Of a DNA stretch of 64,000 nt, positions 41,832 through 50,627 are shown in pieces. Each line of letters opens with the position of its first letter. The first letter of the stretch is position 1. The position numbers and the translations under genes are program-made. The notes beneath the pieces are model-generated. The model saw only the letters and a program-made list of their open reading frames with translations. It searched no databases and was not told the origin of the DNA. Origin of the DNA: Gillisia limnaea DSM 15749 (GTDB lineage: Bacteria > Bacteroidota > Bacteroidia > Flavobacteriales > Flavobacteriaceae); contig NZ_JH594606.1 in assembly GCF_000243235.1 (NCBI RefSeq), positions 1,513,304-1,577,303 on the forward strand, read 5' to 3'.

Positions 41832-42232
41832 TTAATATTCTAAGTTAATTTCCTTCTCAAAGACACTTTTTAATTCCTTTTCTGAAAGTTCACCGACTTT
41901 GGTAAATGGATAAAATTTTGAATGATAGAGGATCTCGTCTGAATACCCATTTCCAATTCCGGCCAGTATTTTTTGATTCCGATTTTTATAATAATTCAAA
42001 CTCCCGGTCTTTCCAAAGTGCATCATAAGGGTTTCTTCCCTGTCCAACTGAATGAACCAATACTTCCCATGGTTGCCTGAAACGTCCCGCCTTTCATCCG
42101 CATTTGAAAAGAACACGAACTCATATTTACAAGGATTTCTTCATCAAGCACATCTACCTCTGCCACCTTTTTATTTAATGCAGTCGCATTGAAATATTGT
42201 TTAAAAACCTCAACATCCGGCAATTCAGGCAT
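41832..42232 (-). pseudogene. Broken formamidopyrimidine/endonuclease VIII-type DNA glycosylase
   Basis: The start MPELPDVEVFKQYF (with the catalytic Pro2-Glu3 of the family) is in one frame and runs out in foreign sequence after about 55 codons. A second, overlapping frame resumes with SGNHGKYWFIQLDREETLMMHFGKTGSLNYYK. It then jumps directly to ILAGIGNGYSDEILYHSKFYP, which in intact proteins lies about 100 residues further on. The C-terminal part stops soon after. So one frameshift, one internal deletion and a missing C-terminal zinc finger are visible. Product surely inactive. Confidence 0.85.
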
Positions 42233-42366
42233 AAAAATCCAATTGAATTAAAGCAGTAAAATTTACCGCTTCAATTTATATTTTATTTATCTTCAAATCA
42301 AAACCTTATCGTTTTTTTAACCCTGCTAGAAAGTTGATCTCAGCATAATTACAGATTAAGAGAGGA

Positions 42367-43011
42367 TTATTCTTCTGAAGAAATCAAAGGCACGTATGAA
42401 GTTTCATTTTCCCTTTTTATGTCTTTACTCAATGATGAAGCCATGGGACACTGTTGATCTTCCAGATGTCTTACAACTTCTGAAACATCTTCCTTTCCAT
42501 ATCCCTGATGCAACTTTGCCACCGCCTCAGTTTTAAAAGGCTTACACCAAAATCCGGTGATAAGAGGCAGGTGATCCTCCAGCATTTTTTGGGGAATATC
42601 TTTATAATACAATGGCTGCTGTTGATTTTTTTCGAATTTTTCAACCAGGTTTTCAAGAGAGGTTTCCAGTTCCTTTCCGGACTGAATTTTCAGTTTTACA
42701 TTTATATGCACCGCAGAATAATCCCAGGTGCTGATGTCCTTTTCCTTATACCACGAGGAAGAAACATATCCGTGAGCTCCCTGGAAGATAAGCAAAGCTT
42801 CTGCTCCATCTTTTAAATAGGACAACTGTTCATTGTGATTGGCAATGTGGGAATACAAAATGAATTCGCTCGCATTTCCCTCAATAAGCACAGGAATATG
42901 AGTTGCCAGAATCCTGCTTCCATTTAAAATGAAGGTTGCGAAAGGATGCGCTTTTATAAAATCATAAATGTACTGAGGGTCTTTCTTTTTATATTTCTTA
43001 GGCTGATACAT
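42367..43011 (-). CDS. PaiB-family FMN-binding protein
   Basis: 214 residues. It opens MYQPKKYKKKDPQYIYDFIKAHPFATFILNG and has THIPVL, YSHIANHNEQ, FQGAHGYVSSSWYKEKDISTWDYSAVHINVKL and a closing ITGFWCKPFKTEAVAKLHQG, all diagnostic. PaiB proteins have a split-barrel flavin fold and are described as negative regulators of sporulation/protease genes in Bacillus; in Bacteroidota an enzymatic role is as likely. Its start lies 3 bp after the stop of a gntA 3' remnant. Confidence 0.9.
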   Translation of the reverse strand: MYQPKKYKKKDPQYIYDFIKAHPFATFILNGSRILATHIPVLIEGNASEFILYSHIANHNEQLSYLKDGAEALLIFQGAHGYVSSSWYKEKDISTWDYSAVHINVKLKIQSGKELETSLENLVEKFEKNQQQPLYYKDIPQKMLEDHLPLITGFWCKPFKTEAVAKLHQGYGKEDVSEVVRHLEDQQCPMASSLSKDIKRENETSYVPLISSEE

Positions 43012-43014
43012 GAG

Positions 43015-43069
43015 TCAGAATTTCTCCGAAAGAAACGGACATTTCAATTCTCTTCCAACTTTTCTTAAG
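43015..43069 (-). pseudogene. 3' remnant of a second gntA-like gene
   Basis: On the minus strand the frame reads LRKVGRELKCPFLSEKF then stop. The intact GntA-like protein at 40405 ends VGEEWKCPFLSDKKQE, so the last 15 codons of a paralogue are preserved here. Upstream DNA (43070-43273) shows no further similarity by eye. The stop lies 3 bp before the PaiB start, as in an operon. Confidence 0.65.
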
Positions 43070-43273
43070 TTAGATTGACAGTTTACCTGTGTTTTAAAGG
43101 GATCTAATGGTTTAGATTTAACTTCTTAAAGCGCTCTTAATAATTAATACGAATTAGTTCTAAGGCTATTTCAATATATTTACAAAATGAAACATCCATT
43201 AGAAAAATTTTCTTTCACAGGGGAATAATTATATGGTTGTTACATATATCCGCTAAAAGAATATAAAAAACAT

Positions 43274-43984
43274 ATGACACAGCCACAGAAGATTGGTCAT
43301 CGGGGCGCCAAAGGCCATTTGGCTGAAAACACTTTAGAAAGTATAACTCTGGCTTTGGAATTTGGGGTCGATGCAATTGAAATAGATGTTCATAAATGCA
43401 AGTCCGGGGAGCTGGTGGTGATTCATGATTTTACCCTGGACAGAACTACCGATGGCCAGGGTGAGGTTGCGTCAAAGTCTTGGGAAGAGCTGAAAATGCT
43501 GAAAGTAAACAAAAAATTCAAAATTCCTTTACTTACCGAGGTTCTGGATCTAATTCAGGGAAAATGTTGGATCAATATAGAATTGAAAGGATTGAATACC
43601 GCTGCTGAAACCTGCAGGATCATTCAGCATTATATCAAAAAGCTTAACTGGAATCAGGAAGATTTTATAGTGTCCAGTTTTCAAAAAAACGAGTTATTTG
43701 AGGTTTATAAAACAGATCCCGATATACGAATAGGTGTTTTAAGCAAAGCCAGCGTAAAAGAAGCGCTGCAACTGGGAAAAATGCTAAACGCAAAAGCCAT
43801 TCATCCCTCTTTGGGAATTATAACCCGTGAAAATGTAAAACAAGCCAAAACGGCCGGATTCAAAGTCAATGTATGGACAGTTAATGAGCGGGAAGACATT
43901 TTGAGAATGAAGGATTTTGGGGTAGATGGTGTCATTTCAGATTTCCCGGATCTGCTTAATATAGATTTGAGACAAGAAAAATAA
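43274..43984 (+). CDS. Glycerophosphodiester phosphodiesterase
   Basis: 236 residues, GDPD TIM barrel: IGHRGAKGHLAENTLESITLALEFGVDAIEIDVHKCKSGELVVIHDFTLDRTTDGQG. This holds the catalytic His pair, the metal-site E-x-D and HD. Later blocks are CWINIELKG, VSSFQKNELF and VNVWTVNERED. No signal peptide, so it is cytosolic and splits glycerophosphodiesters to glycerol-3-phosphate and alcohol. Confidence 0.93.
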   Translation: MTQPQKIGHRGAKGHLAENTLESITLALEFGVDAIEIDVHKCKSGELVVIHDFTLDRTTDGQGEVASKSWEELKMLKVNKKFKIPLLTEVLDLIQGKCWINIELKGLNTAAETCRIIQHYIKKLNWNQEDFIVSSFQKNELFEVYKTDPDIRIGVLSKASVKEALQLGKMLNAKAIHPSLGIITRENVKQAKTAGFKVNVWTVNEREDILRMKDFGVDGVISDFPDLLNIDLRQEK

Positions 43985-44116
43985 CGTAGCGTGGAGAATT
44001 TCAAGTAAAAAAGAAAAACATTCGTGTATTCGAGGCGAGAAACAAACAATAAAAAAGGCAAATAAAAGAGTGAACGAGTCCCGATTTAACGAATTAACGA
44101 ATACTGAATTAACGAT

Positions 44117-45340
44117 TTGAGCAAATACGATATCATAATAATAGGAGGAGGCGCGGCAGGATTTTTTGCAGCGATCAATGCTGCAGAAATGGAAAGAGAA
44201 GCTAAGATTCTTATCCTGGAACGTGGGAAGGAAGTTCTTACAAAAGTACGTATTTCGGGTGGTGGGCGTTGCAATGTTACCCATGCCGAGTTTATTCCTA
44301 ATTATCTTACCAAAAATTACCCGCGCGGAGAAAAAGAACTGCGTGGGCCATTTCATACTTTTATGACGGGAGATACCATTGCCTGGTTTGAAAAGCGTGG
44401 TATCGAATTGAAAATTGAAGCAGATGGCCGGATGTTCCCGGTTTCAGATTCTTCAGAAACCATCATAGATTGTTTTCTTGAGGAATCACAACGATTGGGG
44501 ATTGAATTATTAAAAAATCATTCAGTTCAAAATATTGAAAAGCTTGCAGATTCCTGGAAGATTTTTACCAATCACGGGGATTTTTCAGCAAAAAAGATCC
44601 TGATTGCAACGGGTAGTAATCCAAAGATCTGGAATTTGATGGAAAAATTGGGCCACAGTATCGAACCTGCTGTTCCGTCGCTTTTTACATTCAACATCAA
44701 AGATGACCGAATAAAAGACCTGCCGGGGCTGGCAACAAATGCTGTAGTAAAAATAACTTTAAAAAATACCGCCAAATTAATAAGTGAAGGCCCGTTGTTA
44801 GTCACCCATTGGGGATTAAGCGGTCCCGCGATCCTAAAACTTTCAGCCTGGGGCGCCCGTCAATTAAACGATGTGGATTATAAATTCCAAATCCAGGTAA
44901 ATTGGGTGCCCAATTTTACTTCTGAAGAAATTCTGGAAAAACTTACCGCCTTAAAATTTGATCACGCAAAACAACAAACCTCAAAATATGCCCAGTTTGA
45001 ACTTCCCAAACGGTTATGGCAAAGTTTGGTGAATGCATCCGGAATTGAAGAATCTGCAATTTGGGCCGACCTGAATAAGTATCAGCTCCTGGATCTAAGG
45101 GAACAGTTGGTAAACAGTACGTTTAGCGTGGACGGGAAAAGCACCTTTAAAGAAGAATTTGTCACGGCAGGTGGCGTTCATTTAAAGGAAGTGAATTTTA
45201 AGACTTTTGAAAGCAAAATTGCTGAAAATCTCTTTTTTGCAGGCGAAGTTTTAAATATAGATGCCATTACCGGAGGTTTTAATTTTCAGAATGCGTGGAC
45301 CGGCGGTTATATTTCGGCAAAAGCTATGACTTCTAAGTGA
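44117..45340 (+). CDS. HI0933/YhiN-family NAD(P)/FAD-dependent oxidoreductase
   Basis: 407 residues from a TTG start. FAD loop GGGAAGFFAAI near the N-terminus, then the family signature KVRISGGGRCNVTHAE, ILIATGSNPKIW, THWGLSGPAILKLSAWGAR and the end FFAGEVLNIDAITGGFNFQNAWTGGYIS. All are hallmarks of the HI0933 flavoproteins, whose substrate is unknown. Cytosolic. It is preceded by short GAATTAACGAA repeats with no clear promoter. Confidence 0.92.
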   Translation: MSKYDIIIIGGGAAGFFAAINAAEMEREAKILILERGKEVLTKVRISGGGRCNVTHAEFIPNYLTKNYPRGEKELRGPFHTFMTGDTIAWFEKRGIELKIEADGRMFPVSDSSETIIDCFLEESQRLGIELLKNHSVQNIEKLADSWKIFTNHGDFSAKKILIATGSNPKIWNLMEKLGHSIEPAVPSLFTFNIKDDRIKDLPGLATNAVVKITLKNTAKLISEGPLLVTHWGLSGPAILKLSAWGARQLNDVDYKFQIQVNWVPNFTSEEILEKLTALKFDHAKQQTSKYAQFELPKRLWQSLVNASGIEESAIWADLNKYQLLDLREQLVNSTFSVDGKSTFKEEFVTAGGVHLKEVNFKTFESKIAENLFFAGEVLNIDAITGGFNFQNAWTGGYISAKAMTSK

Positions 45341-45374
45341 TGTTGACTTCCAACTATGGCACGCTGAAATCAAA

Positions 45375-45860
45375 TTAATTTAAATAATTAAGACGCCAAA
45401 TCTCGAAATTAAGCGCTGCCGCATAAAGCACACATATTGCATAAGGGATGAGCAGGTAAGCAGCTGTATTGCTTATAATTTTAAACCATTTGATGGTTAA
45501 AAGTATCACTATAAATAAGGAAATAATATTGAGAAGCGCCCAAAAAGGTTCTTTCAGTCCAAAAAATAACAGCGACCAAAACCCGTTGAGCAATAGCTGG
45601 AAACCAAAATGATAAAGCGCGGTTTGCACCCATACATGGTAAAAACCTTTGCTCCAAACTATTCCCGCCGAAATGCCCATTAAAATGTATAAAACAATCC
45701 AAACAGGGCCAAAAAGCCAGTTGGGAGGCGTAAAAAAAGGCTTTTCAAGAGCAGGATACCAGTCATCAATCCCGGCCTGGGTAGCAACACCGCCCAAAAA
45801 ACCAAAAAAAAGACAAATAACAATGGCTATGGAACTGCGAAAAAGGAGTTTCTTGCTCAT
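45375..45860 (-). CDS. tspO: TspO/MBR family membrane protein
   Basis: 161 residues from ATG 45860. The frame continues to 45926, but the shorter form has the family's usual length and begins with the first helix. Five helices are seen. Signature residues include GGVATQAGIDDWYPALEKPFFTPPNWLFGPVWIVLYILMGIS, LLLNGFWSLLFFGL and YAICVLYAAALNFEIWRLN. TspO binds porphyrins and other tetrapyrroles or hydrophobic ligands. It is divergent from mvaD. Confidence 0.93.
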   Translation of the reverse strand: MSKKLLFRSSIAIVICLFFGFLGGVATQAGIDDWYPALEKPFFTPPNWLFGPVWIVLYILMGISAGIVWSKGFYHVWVQTALYHFGFQLLLNGFWSLLFFGLKEPFWALLNIISLFIVILLTIKWFKIISNTAAYLLIPYAICVLYAAALNFEIWRLNYLN

Positions 45861-46026
45861 TTTTTTATTGATTGAACTACTAAAATAGTCAATCGAAAAC
45901 CTCGGGGCAAGCCTAAAAGTTATCAATTGAAAAATACTTTTAAAAATTGCAGGTAAAGATCAGGGAATAAAACCCTCAATGAGGGATTAATTTGAAACCA
46001 TGATTCCTTCCCTGTAAACTAAAAAA

Positions 46027-46034
46027 GTATATTT
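46027..46034 (+). promoter_or_regulatory. -7 box upstream of mvaD
   Basis: TATATTTG matches TAnnTTTG. It directly abuts the GTG at 46035, which would be at the transcription start. This favours ATG 46053 as the true start of mvaD. Confidence 0.55.
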
Positions 46035-46052
46035 GTGGAAAGTTCCTTTAGC

Positions 46053-47141
46053 ATGACCGAAAAAGATTTTTTACCTCAACCCTATACCAAAGTAGTTAAC
46101 AAGGGAAGTATAACCTGGCAGGCTCCAAGCAATATAGCACTTGTAAAATACTGGGGGAAAAAAGAACATCAAATTCCGGCCAATCCTTCGGTAAGTTTTA
46201 CCTTGAACAATTGCAAGACCACCACTACATTAAATTACGAAAAAAAGAAATCTCCCTCGCAGGATTTCGATTTCGAACTTTATTTTGAAGGAAAGATCAA
46301 GGAAGATTTTAAACCGAAAATAACGACATTTTTTAAAAGAATTGAGCATTATTGTCCATTTCTAAAAGAGTATCACCTTACCATAAAAACCGAAAATTCT
46401 TTTCCCCATAGCAGTGGTATTGCATCTTCCGCAAGCGGAATGAGCGCCCTGGCACTTTGTGTAATGAGCCTGGAAAAAGAATTGGATCCGGGAATGGCAG
46501 AAGAGTTTTTCAATAGAAAAGCTTCCTTTCTTGCAAGATTGGGATCCGGCAGTGCATGCCGAAGTATAAAAGGGAAAATAGTAGTTTGGGGGAAACATGA
46601 TGGAATAGCATCCAGCAGTGACCTTTTTGGGGTGGAATACCCCGGGAAAGTTCATGAAATATTTCACAATTATCAAGACACTATTTTATTGGTGGATAAA
46701 GGCACAAAACAGGTAAGCAGCAGTGTTGGTCACAACCTGATGCACGGACATCCTTTTGCGGAAGCACGATTTAAACAAGCACATAAAAATTTGGAGGCAC
46801 TAACCAATGTTTTTCAAACAGGTGACCTGGATGATTTTATGGAGCTGGTGGAAAGCGAGGCCCTGACGCTTCATTCGATGATGATGAGCAGCAGACCCTA
46901 TTTTATCCTTATGAAGCCAAATACGCTGGAAATCATCAACAAAATATGGGAATACCGGGAGCGTACAGGAATGCCCATTTGCTTCACCCTGGATGCGGGC
47001 GCCAATGTACACGTGCTATACCCTGAAAAACATTCAGAAATAATTTTAGAATTCATTAAGAATGAGTTGGTTGCGTATTGTGAAAATGAACAGTATCTTT
47101 GTGATCGTATTGGCGATGGAGCGAGAAGGATTGAAAATTAG
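46053..47141 (+). CDS. mvaD: Diphosphomevalonate decarboxylase
   Basis: 362 residues from ATG 46053; an upstream GTG at 46035 lies against the promoter. GHMP family: the segment GSITWQAPSNIALVKYWGKK, substrate-site PANPSVSFTLN, and PHSSGIASSASGMSALAL (the phosphate loop of this enzyme). Then FLARLGSGSACRSIKGKIVVWG and CFTLDAGANVHVLYP with the catalytic Asp. It makes isopentenyl diphosphate, the last step of the mevalonate pathway. The next gene encodes the related kinase, so the two form a pathway operon. Confidence 0.95.
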   Translation: MTEKDFLPQPYTKVVNKGSITWQAPSNIALVKYWGKKEHQIPANPSVSFTLNNCKTTTTLNYEKKKSPSQDFDFELYFEGKIKEDFKPKITTFFKRIEHYCPFLKEYHLTIKTENSFPHSSGIASSASGMSALALCVMSLEKELDPGMAEEFFNRKASFLARLGSGSACRSIKGKIVVWGKHDGIASSSDLFGVEYPGKVHEIFHNYQDTILLVDKGTKQVSSSVGHNLMHGHPFAEARFKQAHKNLEALTNVFQTGDLDDFMELVESEALTLHSMMMSSRPYFILMKPNTLEIINKIWEYRERTGMPICFTLDAGANVHVLYPEKHSEIILEFIKNELVAYCENEQYLCDRIGDGARRIEN

Positions 47142-47271
47142 AAGGTGCCCGCTTCAAAAAAAGAAATGATGGACTATTCCATTTCCCCCGGTGGATTTGG
47201 AGTACACTGGAAGAAGGCAGATCTTCCCATGGAATGCTTAACCACAACCGGGATTTAAATACACTATCTCA

Positions 47272-48210
47272 ATGAAAGGACCTTTATTCTATTCAAAAAT
47301 ATTACTCTTCGGGGAATACGGAATCATTAAAGATTCTAAAGGTTTATCAATTCCTTATAATTTTTATAACGGCGCATTAAAAGTGGATAAGATTCCTTCA
47401 GAAGAAGCTATCAAATCCAACCAAAGTCTGTTACGATTTGCCAAATACCTGGAAGAGCTTCAAATAAGCAATCCTTCACTGGTGAAATTTGACCTGGAAA
47501 CTTTAAAGTTCGACATCGAAAGAGGCATGTACTTTGATTCCAGTATTCCGCAGGGATATGGCGTAGGAAGCAGTGGTGCTTTGGTTGCAGCTATCTATGA
47601 TGAATATGCACAAGATAAGATCACCGTTTTGGAAAATCTCACCAGGGATAAATTGTTAAAACTGAAGAAGATCTTTGGTGAAATGGAATCTTTTTTTCAC
47701 GGAAAATCTTCCGGTTTGGATCCTTTGAACAGCTATTTAAGCATCCCAATCCTTATCAATTCCCAGGATAATATTGAACCTGCAGGAATTCCTTCACAAA
47801 CAGAAAACGGAAAAGGCGCTGTGTTTTTACTTGACAGTGGCTCCATTGGGGAAACTGCTCCTATGGTGCATATTTTTATGGAAAACATGAAACAGGAACC
47901 TTTCAGAAAAATGCTGAAAGACCAATTTGTAAAACATACCGATGCTTGTGTAGATGATTTTTTACAGGGCGATGTGAAATCGCTATTCGGGAATATCAAG
48001 AAACTTTCTCATGTTGTGCTAAACAACTTTAAACCGATGATCCCTGCTCAATTTCATAAATTATGGCAAAACGGAATTGACACAAACGATTATTATCTAA
48101 AACTTTGCGGTTCCGGCGGCGGAGGTTATATCCTTGGGTTTACCGAAGATTTTGACAAGGCCAAGAAAGCCCTCAAAGATTATCGCTTAGAGATCGTTTA
48201 CAACTTCTAG
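47272..48210 (+). CDS. GHMP kinase, mevalonate kinase-like
   Basis: 312 residues: YSKILLFGEYGIIKDSKGLSIPY at the N-terminus, phosphate loop GYGVGSSGALVAAIYD, KIFGEMESFFHGKSSGLDPLNSYLS, and LKLCGSGGGGYILGFTE near the end. The order is that of mevalonate or phosphomevalonate kinases of Bacteroidota. It lies between mvaD and a UbiA gene, so a step in mevalonate phosphorylation is most likely. I cannot choose between the two substrates by eye. Confidence 0.88.
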   Translation: MKGPLFYSKILLFGEYGIIKDSKGLSIPYNFYNGALKVDKIPSEEAIKSNQSLLRFAKYLEELQISNPSLVKFDLETLKFDIERGMYFDSSIPQGYGVGSSGALVAAIYDEYAQDKITVLENLTRDKLLKLKKIFGEMESFFHGKSSGLDPLNSYLSIPILINSQDNIEPAGIPSQTENGKGAVFLLDSGSIGETAPMVHIFMENMKQEPFRKMLKDQFVKHTDACVDDFLQGDVKSLFGNIKKLSHVVLNNFKPMIPAQFHKLWQNGIDTNDYYLKLCGSGGGGYILGFTEDFDKAKKALKDYRLEIVYNF

Positions 48211-48223
48211 ACTCCCCTTTTTA

Positions 48224-49129
48224 ATGGCGGCAGCTAAAAACAAACGTTTATTGCTTAAAATGCTGAGTTTGTTTTCAGTGATTCGCGGCTACAATATTTT
48301 GATACTGATCCTGGCTCAGTACCTTACTTCTGCTTTTATTTTAGCGCCCGCATTACCGCTAAGTGATGTGATCTTTGACCCTAATTTATTTTTCCTGATA
48401 CTTTCTTCTGCAACAGTGATCGCTTCGGGTTATATCATAAATAATTTTTACGATAGCGAGAAAGATCTCATAAACCGGCCTAAAAAAACAATGCTCGACA
48501 GGTTTGTGAGTCAGCGCACTAAATTATCGGTTTATTTTATCCTCAATTTTGCAGCTATTTTCTTTGCCAGCTATGTTTCCTTTAGAGCGGTTGTATTCTT
48601 CTCCATTTACATATTTGTTATCTGGTTTTATTCCCACCGTTTAAAAAGAATTCTTTTTGTTGGCAATCTGGTAGCATCGATTTTAGCGATCATTCCATTT
48701 TTTGTGGTTTTTATATACTACAAAAATTTCGAAACAGTTATTTTTATACACGCCACATTCTTATACCTGATGATCGTTATGCGTGAACTGGTAAAAGATC
48801 TTGAAAACCTAAAAGGGGATCTCATCCTTAATTATAAAACCATTCCGGTTGTTTACGGGGAAAAGTGGAGCAAATTTTTTCTTTCTGTTTTAACCGTTTT
48901 ATCCGTGATCCCAATTTTGCTGCTTACAACAAAATTTGATACCGGGATGATGGACTACTATTTCTATGTAAGCCTGGTATTACTGGTTTTCTTTGTTTTA
49001 TTTCTTTATTTCAGCTCTGCAAAATGGCAATATTTATTGCTCCATAACATCCTTAAATTCATCATTGTTGCAGGGGTTTTTAGCATTTTGCTTATCGACC
49101 ACGCCGAGGTTTTTACCCGGGTATTTTAA
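48224..49129 (+). CDS. UbiA-family prenyltransferase
   Basis: 301 residues, eight to nine membrane helices. The first Asp-rich motif is NNFYDSEKDLINRPKKTML (about 81-99). The second is reduced to MRELVKDLENLKGDLILNYKTIPVVYG, with D-x-x-x-x-x-x-D. The family includes geranylgeranylglycerol-phosphate, menaquinone and heme prenyltransferases; Bacteroidota homologues are often annotated as the first type. It follows the mevalonate genes by 14 bp, so its prenyl donor is likely made by the same operon. Confidence 0.88.
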   Translation: MAAAKNKRLLLKMLSLFSVIRGYNILILILAQYLTSAFILAPALPLSDVIFDPNLFFLILSSATVIASGYIINNFYDSEKDLINRPKKTMLDRFVSQRTKLSVYFILNFAAIFFASYVSFRAVVFFSIYIFVIWFYSHRLKRILFVGNLVASILAIIPFFVVFIYYKNFETVIFIHATFLYLMIVMRELVKDLENLKGDLILNYKTIPVVYGEKWSKFFLSVLTVLSVIPILLLTTKFDTGMMDYYFYVSLVLLVFFVLFLYFSSAKWQYLLLHNILKFIIVAGVFSILLIDHAEVFTRVF

Positions 49130-49353
49130 AATTTTCCAGAGTTCGGAACCTTCCTAATTATATACAGAGTGCTACTATACTAAGATTGGTAATACATGTC
49201 CGCCCCTGAATCCATTTAACAAGAGGCAACCAAGCATTGAAAAAACCTCATTAATTATCCCAGCTTTATAAAAAGTATAAGAAAGCTTAATCCTGAGAAA
49301 TATTTCATCACAAATCTTTAAAAAATAACTTAGTCACATCTTAATCAATAAAG

Positions 49354-49361
49354 TATCTTTG
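49354..49361 (+). promoter_or_regulatory. -7 box upstream of the pseudouridine synthase
   Basis: TATCTTTG matches TAnnTTTG, 14 bp before the ATG at 49376. The upstream -33 element is not evident. The rest of the 49130-49375 gap holds nothing I recognise. Confidence 0.5.
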
Positions 49362-49375
49362 CAAAAAATATTGGT

Positions 49376-50251
49376 ATGAGCAGAAATGAAAAATCTTCGG
49401 GGAAATCCTCAAGTTCAAGACAAGATGGCGGAGACCGCAAGAAATCTAGTGCCCGTGGGAATGCCCCTATAAAAAAGCAATCTAAAGGAAAACCGGAAGC
49501 AAAATCCACATCTAAAGTTGTCTCTAAAGCCGCTCCAAAAACTGATGGAATCCGGTTAAATAAATATATCTCCAACTCCGGCATGTGCTCACGTAGAGAT
49601 GCCGATATTTTTATAGCCGCCGGAAACGTGACCGTGAATGGAAAACCTGTAACCGAAATGGGTTACAAAGTTAAATTAAGCGATGATGTAAAGTTTGACG
49701 GAATTAAGGTGAATCCTGAAAAACCGGAATATATTGTATTGAATAAACCAAGAGGTTTTTATACCACCGGAAGTTTGGAAAAAGGTTCCAAAACCGTGAT
49801 GGACCTCATCTCTAAAGCTACCAAAGGAAAAGTTGTTCCCGTTGGAAAACTGGACAGACAAGCCAGCGGACTTTTATTGTTCACCAATGATGGTACTCTT
49901 GAAAAACAATTGGGAAAACCAAAAAACGGTATACGGCAGATCTACCATGTAGAACTTACAAAGCCCGTACAACCAGAAGATCTTGATAAAATACGAAATG
50001 GAATTACCCTTGAAGACGGGAAAGTAAAAGTTCAGGAAGTAAGCTTTATTGAAAACCGGCCTCACAATGAAGTTGGAATTGAAACCAACAGCGTTAAACC
50101 TCATGTGGTTCAAAGAATTTTCAAAAGCCTTGGTTATGAAGTGGAAAAACTGGATCGTGTTGTATTTGGCGGTTTAACAAAAAAAGATTTGTCCCGCGGC
50201 AACTGGAGAGTGCTTACAAAACAGGAAATAATCAACCTAAAAGCTTTATAA
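49376..50251 (+). CDS. RluB-like 23S rRNA pseudouridine synthase
   Basis: 291 residues. The first 58 are a basic, Ser/Lys-rich low-complexity tail (DGGDRKKSSARGN...KGKPEAKS). An S4 domain follows (IRLNKYISNSGMCSRRDADIFIAAGNVTVNGKPV). The catalytic domain has VPVGKLDRQASGLLLFTNDG with the nucleophile D160, and GGLTKKDLSRGNWRVLTKQE at the end. The tail is typical of Bacteroidota homologues. It modifies a uridine of rRNA, probably in the 50S peptidyl-transferase region. Confidence 0.92.
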   Translation: MSRNEKSSGKSSSSRQDGGDRKKSSARGNAPIKKQSKGKPEAKSTSKVVSKAAPKTDGIRLNKYISNSGMCSRRDADIFIAAGNVTVNGKPVTEMGYKVKLSDDVKFDGIKVNPEKPEYIVLNKPRGFYTTGSLEKGSKTVMDLISKATKGKVVPVGKLDRQASGLLLFTNDGTLEKQLGKPKNGIRQIYHVELTKPVQPEDLDKIRNGITLEDGKVKVQEVSFIENRPHNEVGIETNSVKPHVVQRIFKSLGYEVEKLDRVVFGGLTKKDLSRGNWRVLTKQEIINLKAL

Positions 50252-50627
50252 AACAACGGATCGCTTTTATAAAATAATAACACTAATTTTTTTATATTTT
50301 TGTTCTTTACGGGAATCATTTATCCTGTGAAATATCCAGATTTTCGATGAAAGGATATAGATGGGATTAAAAGTAGTAAGGTTTTTTTTTAAGAATTCGA
50401 TTTATTTTATCCAATTTTTCAAATAACAGGTTGATAAATTCAATTATTTTTATTGATCAAATCCTTCAGATTTACTTCTGCAAGGCTGTTGGTGGTATTC
50501 AAAAAAACCACTTAAACTTCAGGAAATCTTTCAATAAATTTTATCTTAACAATAATTTACCAAACAAATCTTTTGATCCATTGATATAAACCCTAATTTT
50601 TCATTTTTAATTTTATAAAATAAAGCA
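50252..50627. other. Long leader region of the polyamine operon
   Basis: 376 bp without a gene. TATTTTTG (50295-50302) fits a -7 box; transcription from it would leave about a 320-nt leader before speA. Inside are a hairpin ATATCC/GGATAT (near 50331-50357) and GTGGT/ACCAC (near 50491-50511). No known riboswitch pattern is recognised. Confidence 0.35.

Noticed and set aside
46035-46052. GTG start for mvaD
   Set aside because: It touches a TATATTTG -7 box, so it would lie at the transcription start. ATG 46053 is preferred.
47142-47271. 30-codon frame MMDYSISPGGFG... between mvaD and the kinase gene
   Set aside because: Too short, no hydrophobic or conserved pattern, and the gap is an ordinary operon spacer.
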